From Apostichopus japonicus (taxonomy: Eukaryota > Echinodermata > Holothuroidea > Aspidochirotida > Stichopodidae), in contig NC_092561.1 in NCBI RefSeq assembly GCF_037975245.1, positions 12,337,001 through 12,401,000 on the forward strand: a stretch of 64,000 nt of DNA. The letters are read 5' to 3'. Positions 55,193 to 64,000 of the stretch are shown here, one piece after another (the first letter of the stretch is position 1; each line of letters begins with the position of its first letter). Made by a program: the position numbers and the translations under genes. Below the pieces are notes generated by a model. The model had not been told where the DNA came from. It saw nothing but the letters and a program-made list of their open reading frames with translations, and searched no databases.

Positions 55193-57097
55193 TCGATTGA
55201 TCGTTACCGAAATTTCGATTTATCGATAACGCAAATTCGATTAATCGATATCTCACAATCGATCGATCGGTACCGCACATTCGATTGATCGGTACCGCAC
55301 ATTCGATTGATCGGTACCGAATATTCGATTGATCGATACCGCACATTCGATTGATCTGTAACGCACATTCGATTGATTGGTACCGCACATTCGATTGATC
55401 GGTACCGCACAATCCATCGATCGGTACCGCACATTCGATTGATCGGTACCGCACATTCGATTGATCGGTACCGCACAATCGATCGATCGGTATCGTACAT
55501 TCGATTGATTGGCACCGCACATTCGATTGATCGGTACCACAGATTCGATTGATCGGTACCGAACATTCGATTGATCGATAACGCACATTCGATTGATCGG
55601 TACCTCACATTCGATTGATCGATAACGCACATTCATTTGATCGGTACCGAACATTCGATTGATCAGTACCGCCCAATCCATCGATCGGTACCGCACATTC
55701 GATTGATCGGTACCGCACATTCGATTGATCGGTACCGCACAATCCATCGATCGGTACCGCACATTCAATTGATCGGTACCGCACATTCGATTGATCGGTA
55801 CCGCACATTCGATTGATCGATATCTCACAATCGATCGATCGGTACCGCACATTCGATTGATCGGTACCGAACATTCGATTGATCAGTAACGCACAATGCA
55901 TTGATCGGTAACGCACATTCGATTGATCGGTAACGAACATTCGATTTATCGATAACGCACATTCGATTGATCGGTACCGCACAATCCATCGATCGGTACC
56001 GCACATTCGATTGATCGGTACCGCACATTCGATCGATCGGTACCGCACATTCGAATGATCGATACCTCACATTAGATTGATGTGTAACGCACATTCGATT
56101 GATTGGTACCGCACATTCGATTGATCGGTACCGCACATGCGATTGATCGGTACCACACATACGATTGATCGATACCGCACATTCGATTTATCGATACCGC
56201 ACATTCGATAGATCGGAACGGCACATTCGATTGATCGGTACCGCACATTCGATCGATCGGTACCGCACATTCGATCGATCGGTACCGCACATTCGATTGA
56301 TCGGTACCGCACATTCGATTGATCGGTACCGCAAATTCGATCGATCGGTACCGCTTATGCGATTGATCGAAATCTCACAATCGATCGATCGGTACCGCAC
56401 ATTCGATTGATCGGTACCGCAAATTCGATTGATCGGTACTGCACATGCGATGGATCGGTAGCGCACATTCCAATAATGGAAAACGCACATTCGTTCGTTT
56501 TACCGCACATTCGATTGATCGGTACGGCACAATCAATTGATCGGTACCGCACATTCGATTGATCGGTACCGAATATTCGATTTATCGATAACGCACATTC
56601 GATATATCGGTACCGAACATTCAATTGATCGGTACGGCACAATCGATTGATCGATAATGAACATTCGATTGATCGGTACCTAACATTCGATTGATCGGTA
56701 CCGCACAATCGATTGATCGGTAGCGCACATTCGATTGATCGGTACCGCACATTCGATCGATCGGTACCGAACATTCGATTGATCGATAAAGCCCATTCGA
56801 TTGATCGGTACCGAACATTCGATCGATCGGTACCGCACATTCGATTGATCGGTACCGCACAATCGATCGATCGCTACCTCACATTCGATAGATCGGTACC
56901 GTACAATCGATCGAACGGTACCGCACATTCGATAGATTGGTAACGCACATTCGATTGATCGGTACCGCACAATCGATCGATCGGTACCTCACATTCGATA
57001 GATCAGTACCGTACAATCGATTGATCGGACCGGACATTCGATTGATCGGTACCGCAAATTCGATTGATCGGTACCGCACATTCGATTAATTGATATC

Positions 57098-57625
57098 TCA
57101 CAATCGATCGATCGGTACCGCACATTCGATTGATCGGTACCGCACATGCGATGGGTCGGTAGCGCACATTCGAATAATCGATAACGGACATTCGTTCATT
57201 TTACCGCACATTCGATTGATCGGTACGGCACATTCAATTGATCGGTACCGCACATTCGATTGATCGGTACCGTACAATCGATCGACCGGTACCGCACATT
57301 CGATAGATTGGTAACGCACGTTCCATTGATCGGTACCAAAATCGATCGATCGGTACCTCACATTCGATAGATCAGTACCGTACAATCGATTGATCGGTAC
57401 CGGACATTCGATTGATCGGTACCGCACATTCGATTGATCGGTACCGCACATTCGATTAATCGATATCTCACAATCGATCGATCGGTACCGAACATTCGAT
57501 TGATCGGTACCGCACATGCGATGGATCGGTAGCGCACATTCGAATAATCGATAACGCACATTCGTTGGTTTTACCGCACATTCGATTGATCGGTACGGCA
57601 CATTCAATTGATCGGTACCGCACAT
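57098..57625 (+). repeat. Recurrent 0.5-kb module, copy 3 of 4
   Basis: Same variant order and length as the other three. To its left a one-base deletion (GATCGGACCGG near 57025) and a GATTAATTGATATC variant distinguish this copy's flank. Confidence 0.75.
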
Positions 57626-58023
57626 TCGATTGATCGTTACCGTAATTTCGATTTATCGATAACGCACATTCGATTGATTGGTACCGCACATTCGATTCAT
57701 TCATACCGCACATTCGATTGATCGTTAACACACATTCGATTGATCGGTACCGCACATTTCGATTGATCGGTACCGCACATTCGATCGATCGTTAACGCAC
57801 ACTCGATTAAATGTTAACTCACATTCGATTGATCGGTACCGCACATTCGATTGATCGGTACCGCACATTCGATCGATCGGTACCGAACATTCGATTGATC
57901 GATACCGCACATTCGATTGATCTGTAACTCACATTCGATTGATTGGTACCGCACATTCGATTGATCGGTACCGCACATGCGATTGATCGGTACCGCACAT
58001 ACGATTGATCGATACTGCACATT

Positions 58024-58550
58024 CTATTTATCGATACCAAACATTCGATAGATCGGAACGGCACATTCGATTGATCGGTACGGCACCTTCGATCGATCGG
58101 TACCGCACATTCGATCGATCGCTACCGCACATTCGATTGATCGGTAACGCACATTCGATTGATCGGTACCGCAAATTCGATTGATCGGTACCGCACATGA
58201 GATTGATCGGTAGCGCACATTCGATTTATCGATACCGCACATTCGATTGATCGATACCACACATTCGATTGATTGGTACCGTACATTCGATTGATCGATA
58301 ACGCACATTCGATTGATCGGGACCGAACATTCGATTCATCAGTACCGCACAATCCATCGATCGGTACCGCACATTCGATTGATCGGTTCCGCACATTTGA
58401 TCGATCGGTATCGCACATTCGATTGATCCGTGTCGCACATTCCATCGATCGGTACCGCACATTCCATCGATCGGTACCGCACAATCGATCGATCGGTACC
58501 GCACATTCGATCGATCGGTACCGAACATTCGATTGATCGATAAAGCCCAT
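58024..58550 (+). repeat. Recurrent 0.6-1.0-kb module, copy 2 of 3
   Basis: Same variant order as at 51531-52564. Copy-specific changes include GATCCGTGTCG where the others have GATCCGTATCG, and CACATTTGATCG where the others have CACATTCGATCG. Confidence 0.7.
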
Positions 58551-60829
58551 TCGATTGATCGGTACCGAACATTCGATTGATCAGTAACGCACAATGCATT
58601 GATCGGTACCGCACATTCGATTGATCGGTAACGCACATTCGATTGATCGGTAACGAACATTCGATTTATCGATAACGCACATTCGATTGATCGGTACCGC
58701 ACAATCCATCGATCGGTACCGCACATTCGATTGATCGGTACCGCACATTCGATCGATCGGTACCGCAACTTCGAATGATCGATACCTCACATTAGATTGA
58801 TGTGTAACGCACATTCGATTGATTGGTACCGCACATTCGATTGATCGGTACCGCACATGCGATTGATCGGTATGGCACATACGATTGATCGATACCGCAC
58901 ATTCGATTTATCGATACCGCTCATTCGATAGATCGGAACGGCATATTCGATTGATCGGTACCGCACATTCGATCGATCGGTACCGCACATTCGATCGATC
59001 GGTACCGCACATTCGATTGATCGGTACCGCACATTCGATTGATCGGTACCGCAAATTCGATTGATCGGTACTGCTTATGCGATTGATCGAAATCTCACAA
59101 TCGATCGATCGGTACCGCACATTCGATTGATCGGTACCGCAAATTCGATTGATCGGTACTGCACATGCGATGGATCGGTAGCGCACATTCCAATAATCGA
59201 AAACGCACATTCGTTCGTTTTACCGCACATTCGATTGATCGGTACGGCACATTCAATTGATCGGTACCGCACATTCCATCGATCGGTACCGCACAATCGA
59301 TCGATCGGTACCGCACATTCGATCGATCGGTACCGAACATTCGATTGATCGATAAAGCCCATTCGATTGATCGGTACCGAACATTCGATTGATCAGTAAC
59401 GCACAATGCATTGATCGGTACCGCACATTCGATTGATCGGTAACGCACATTCGATTGATCGGTAACGAACATTCGATTTATCGATAACGCACATTCGATT
59501 GATCGGTACCGCACAATCCATCGATCGGTACCGCACATTCGATTGATCGGTACCGCACATTCGATCGATCGGTACCGCAACTTCGAATGATCGATACCTC
59601 ACATTAGATTGATGTGTAACGCACATTCGATTGATTGGTACCGCACATTTCGATTGATCGGTACCGCACATTCGATCGATCGTTAACGCACACTCGATTA
59701 AATGTTAACTCACATTCGATTGATCGGTACCGCACATTCGATTGATCGGTACCGCACATTCGATCGATCGGTACCGAACATTCGATTGATCGATACCGCA
59801 CATTCGATTGATCTGTAACTCACATTCGATTGATTGGTACCGCACATTCGATTGATCGGTACCGCACATGCGATTGATCGGTACCGCACATACGATTGAT
59901 CGATACTGCACATTCGATTTATCGATACCGCAAATTCGATAGATCGGAACGGCATATTCGATTGATCGGTACCGCACATTCGATCGATCGGTACCGCACA
60001 TTCGATCGATCGGTACCGCACATTCGATTGATCGGTACCGCACATTCGATTGATCGGTACCGCAAATTCGATTGATCGGTACTGCTTATGCGATTGATCG
60101 AAATCTCACAATCGATCGATCGGTACCGCACATTCGATTGATCGGTACCGCAAATTCGAATGATCGGTACTGCACATGCGATGGATCGGTAGCGCACGTT
60201 CCAATAATGGAAAACGCACATTCGTTCGTTTTACCGCACATTCGATTGATCGGTACGGCACATTCAATTGATCGGTACCGCACATTCGATTGATCGGTAC
60301 CGAAAATTCGATTTATCGATAACGCACATTCGATTTATCGGTACCGAACATTCAATTGATCGGTACGGCACAATCGATTGATCGATAATGCACATTCGAT
60401 TGATCGGTACCTAACATTCGATTGATCGGTACCGCACAATCGATTGATCGGTAGCGCACATTCGATTGATCGGTACCGCACATTCGATCGATCGGTACCG
60501 AACATTCGATTGATCGATAAAGCCCATTCGATTGATCGGTACCGAACATTCGATCGATCGGTACCGCCCATTCGATTGATCGGTACCGCACAATCGATCG
60601 ATCGGTACCTCACATTCGATAGATCGCTACCGTACAATCGATCGAACGGTACCGCACATTCGATAGATTGGTAACGCACATTCGATTGATCGGTACCGCA
60701 CAATCGATCGATCGGTACCTCACATTCGATAGATCAGTACCGTACAATCGATTGATCGGTACCGGACATTCGATTGATCGGTACCGCACATTCGATTGAT
60801 CGGTACCGCACATTCGATTAATCGATATC

Positions 60830-61357
60830 TCACAATCGATCGATCGGTACCGCACATTCGATTGATCGGTACCGCACATGCGATGGGTCGGTAGCGCACA
60901 TTCGAATAATCGATAACGGACATTCGTTCATTTTACCGCACATTCGATTGATCGGTACGGCACATTCAATTGATCGGTACCGCACATTCGATAGATCGGT
61001 ACCGTACAATCGATCGACCGGTACCGCACATTCGATAGATTGGTAACGCACGTTCCATTGATCGGTACCAAAATCGATCGATCGGTACCTCACATTCGAT
61101 AGATCAGTACCGTACAATCGATTGATCGGTACCGGACATTCGATTGATCGGTACCGCACATTCGATTGATCGGTACCGCACATTCGATTAATCGATATCT
61201 CACAATCGATCGATCGGTACCGAACATTCGATTGATCGGTACCGCACATGCGATGGATCGGTAGCGCACATTCGAATAATCGATAACGCACATTCGTTGG
61301 TTTTACCGCACATTCGATTGATCGGTACGGCACATTCAATTGATCGGTACCGCACAT
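60830..61357 (+). repeat. Recurrent 0.5-kb module, copy 4 of 4
   Basis: Same variant order and length as copies 1-3, and closest by eye to copy 2. Confidence 0.75.
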
Positions 61358-62370
61358 TCGATTGATCGTTACCGTAATTTCGATTTATCGATAACGCACA
61401 TTCGATTAATCGATATCTCACAATCGATCGATCGGTACCGCACATTCGATTGATCGGTACCGCACATTCGATCGATCGGTACCGAACAATCGATTGATCG
61501 ATACCGCACATTCGATTGATCTGTAACTCACATTCGATTGATTGGTACCGCACATTCGATTGATCGGTACCGCACATGCGATTGATCGGTACCGCACATA
61601 CGATTGATCGATACTGCACATTCTATTTATCGATACCAAACATTCGATAGATCGGTACGGCACATTCGATTGATCGGTACGGCACCTTCGATCGATCGGT
61701 ACCGCACATTCGATCGATCGCTACCGCACATGCGATTGATCCGTATCGCACATTCCATCGATCGGTACCGCACATTCCATCGATCGGTACCGCACAATCG
61801 ATCGATCGGTACCGCACATTCGATCGATCGGTACCGAACATTCGATTGATCGATAAAGCCCATTCGATTGATCGGTACCGAACATTCGATTGATCGGTAC
61901 CGCACATTCGATTGATCGGTACCGAACATTCGATTGATCGGTACCGCACAATCCATCGATCGGTACCGCACATTCGATTGATCGGTACCGCACATTCGAT
62001 CGATCGGTATCGCACATTCGATTGATCGATACCGCACATTCGATTGATCTGTAACGCCCATTCGATCGATCGGTACCGCACATTGGATCGATCGGAACCG
62101 CACAATCCATCAATCGGTACCGCACATTCGATTGATCGGTACCGCACATTGGATCGATCAGTACCGCACAATCCATCGATCGGTACCGCACATTCGATTG
62201 ATCGGTACCGCACATTCGATTGATCGGTACCGCACATTGGATCGATCGGTACCGCACAATCCATCGATCGGTACCGCACATTCGATTGATCGGTACCGCA
62301 CATTCGATTGATCGATAACGCACATTCGATTGATCGGTACCGCACATACGATTGATCGATACTGCACATT

Positions 62371-63005
62371 CTATTTATCGATACCAAACATTCGATAGAT
62401 CGGTAGCGCACATTCGATTGATCGGTACGGCACCTTCGATCGATCGGTACCGCATATTCGATCGATCGCTACCGCACATTCGATTGATCGGTAACGCACA
62501 TTCGATTGATCGGTACCGCAAATTCGATTGATCGGTACCGCACATGAGATTGATCGGTAGCGCACATTCGATTTATCGATACCGCACATTCGATTGATCG
62601 ATACCACACATTCGATTGATTGGTACCGTACATTCGATTGATCGATAACGCACATTCGATTGATCGGGACCGAACATTCGATTGATCGGTACCGCACAAT
62701 CCATCGATCGGTACCGCACATTCGATTGATCGGTTCCGCACATTCGATCGATCGGTATCGCACATTCGATTGATCCGTATCGCACATTCCATCGATCGGT
62801 ACCGCACATTCCATCGATCGGTACCGCACAATCGATCAATCGGTACCGCACATTCGATCGATCGGTACCGAACATTCGATTGATCGATAAAGCCCATTCG
62901 ATTGATCGGTACCGAACATTCGATTGATCGGTACCGAACATTCGATTTATCGATAACGCACATTCGATTGATCGGTACCGAACATTTGATTGATCGGAAC
63001 CGCAA
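62371..63005 (+). repeat. Recurrent 0.6-1.0-kb module, copy 3 of 3
   Basis: Same variant order as the copies at 51.5 and 58.0 kb, with GATCAATCGG replacing GATCGATCGG at about 62833. Confidence 0.7.
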
Positions 63006-64000
63006 AATCGATCGATCGGTACCGCATTATCGATCGATCGGTACCGCACATTCGATCGATCGGTACCGAACATTCGATTGATTAGTACCGCACAATCGAT
63101 CGATCGGTATCGCACATTCGATTGATCGGTACCGCACATTCGATTGATCGGTAAAACAGATTCGATTGATCGGTACCGAACATTCGATTGATCGATAACG
63201 CCCATTCGATTGATTGGTACCTCACATTCGATAGATCAGTACCGTACAATCGATTGATCGGTACCGGACATTCGATTGATCGGTACCGCACATTCGATTG
63301 ATCGGTACCGCACATTCGATCGATCGGTATCGTACATTCGATTGATCTGTAACGCACATTCGATTGATTGGTACCGCACATTCGATTGATCGGTACCGCA
63401 GATGCGATTGATCGGTACCGCACATACGATTGATCGATACTGCACATTCGATTTATCGATACCAAACATTCGATAGATCGGTACGGCACATTCGATTGAT
63501 CGGTACGGCACCTTCGATCGATCGGTACCGCACATTCGATCGATCGCTACAGCACATTCGATTGATCGGTAACGCACATTCGATTGATCGGTACCGCAAA
63601 TTCGATTAATCGGTACCGCACATGAGATTGATCGGTAGCGCACATTCGATCGATCGGTACCGCACATTCGATCGATCGGTACCGCACATTCGATTGATCG
63701 GTACCGCACATTCGATTGATCGGTACCGCAAATTCGATTGATCGGTACTGCTTATGCGATTGATCGAAATCTCACAATCGATCGATCGGTACCGCACATT
63801 CGATTGATCGGTACCGCAAATTCGATTGATCGGTACTGCACATGCGATGGATCGGTAGCGCACATTCCAATAATCGAAAACGCACATTCGTTCGTTTTAC
63901 CGCACATTCGATTGATCGGTACGGCACATTCAATTGATCGGTACCGCACATTCCATCGATCGGTATCGCACAATCGATCGATCGGTACCGCACATTCGAT

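Larger units (their letters stand above)
39289..64000 (+). repeat. 22-bp satellite array, third block (right-open)
   Basis: The array returns to the plus-strand orientation and continues to the last base, so its right end is outside the window. The monomer and variant set match the first two blocks. Modules between 49.7 and 63.9 kb are shorter and more shuffled than in the 10-kb units. No non-satellite sequence longer than a monomer was seen. Confidence 0.97.

Noticed and set aside
1-64000. Telomeric repeat, rDNA spacer or tRNA clusters
   Set aside because: No TTAGGG-type runs, rRNA-like stretches or tRNA box motifs were seen.

Overview
The window is almost entirely satellite DNA from a eukaryotic genome. 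About 60.9 kb of the 64 kb is one family of a 22-bp tandem repeat. Its core is CGATTGATCGGTACCG followed by CACATT, and it runs off both ends of the window. There is no complete gene, rRNA, tRNA, CRISPR array or bacterial operon. The many long open frames, mostly on the minus strand, arise because the monomer has no stop codon in any minus-strand frame and 22 is not a multiple of 3. They are not genes.

Layout: 1-8098 satellite, core monomer on the plus strand; 8099-11210 a 3.1-kb unique-sequence insertion with terminal inverted repeats; 11211-34998 satellite, plus strand; about 34999-39288 satellite in the opposite orientation; about 39289-64000 satellite, plus strand again. The array is made of nested duplications. 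The largest is a roughly 10-kb block present twice in tandem (14.15-24.02 and 24.02-34.16 kb). Smaller modules of 66, 220, 286, 550, 612, 1,717 and about 1,600-2,800 bp also recur, many but not all of them whole multiples of 22 bp. A shorter 20-bp variant monomer with a T-run, sitting in a fixed context of neighbouring variants, recurs about 60 times and marks the modules.

The insertion looks like a non-autonomous DNA transposon. Removing it together with one copy of a 4-bp flanking duplication restores an unbroken monomer. Inside it are 66-bp and 164-bp tandem repeats and, on the minus strand, what looks like a broken terminal coding exon with a good 3' splice acceptor and one frameshift. 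The acceptor, the transposon structure and the tandem array point to an animal genome, possibly a marine invertebrate or fish. I could not identify the species. The array has the architecture of centromeric, pericentromeric or subtelomeric heterochromatin, but nothing in the window fixes which.
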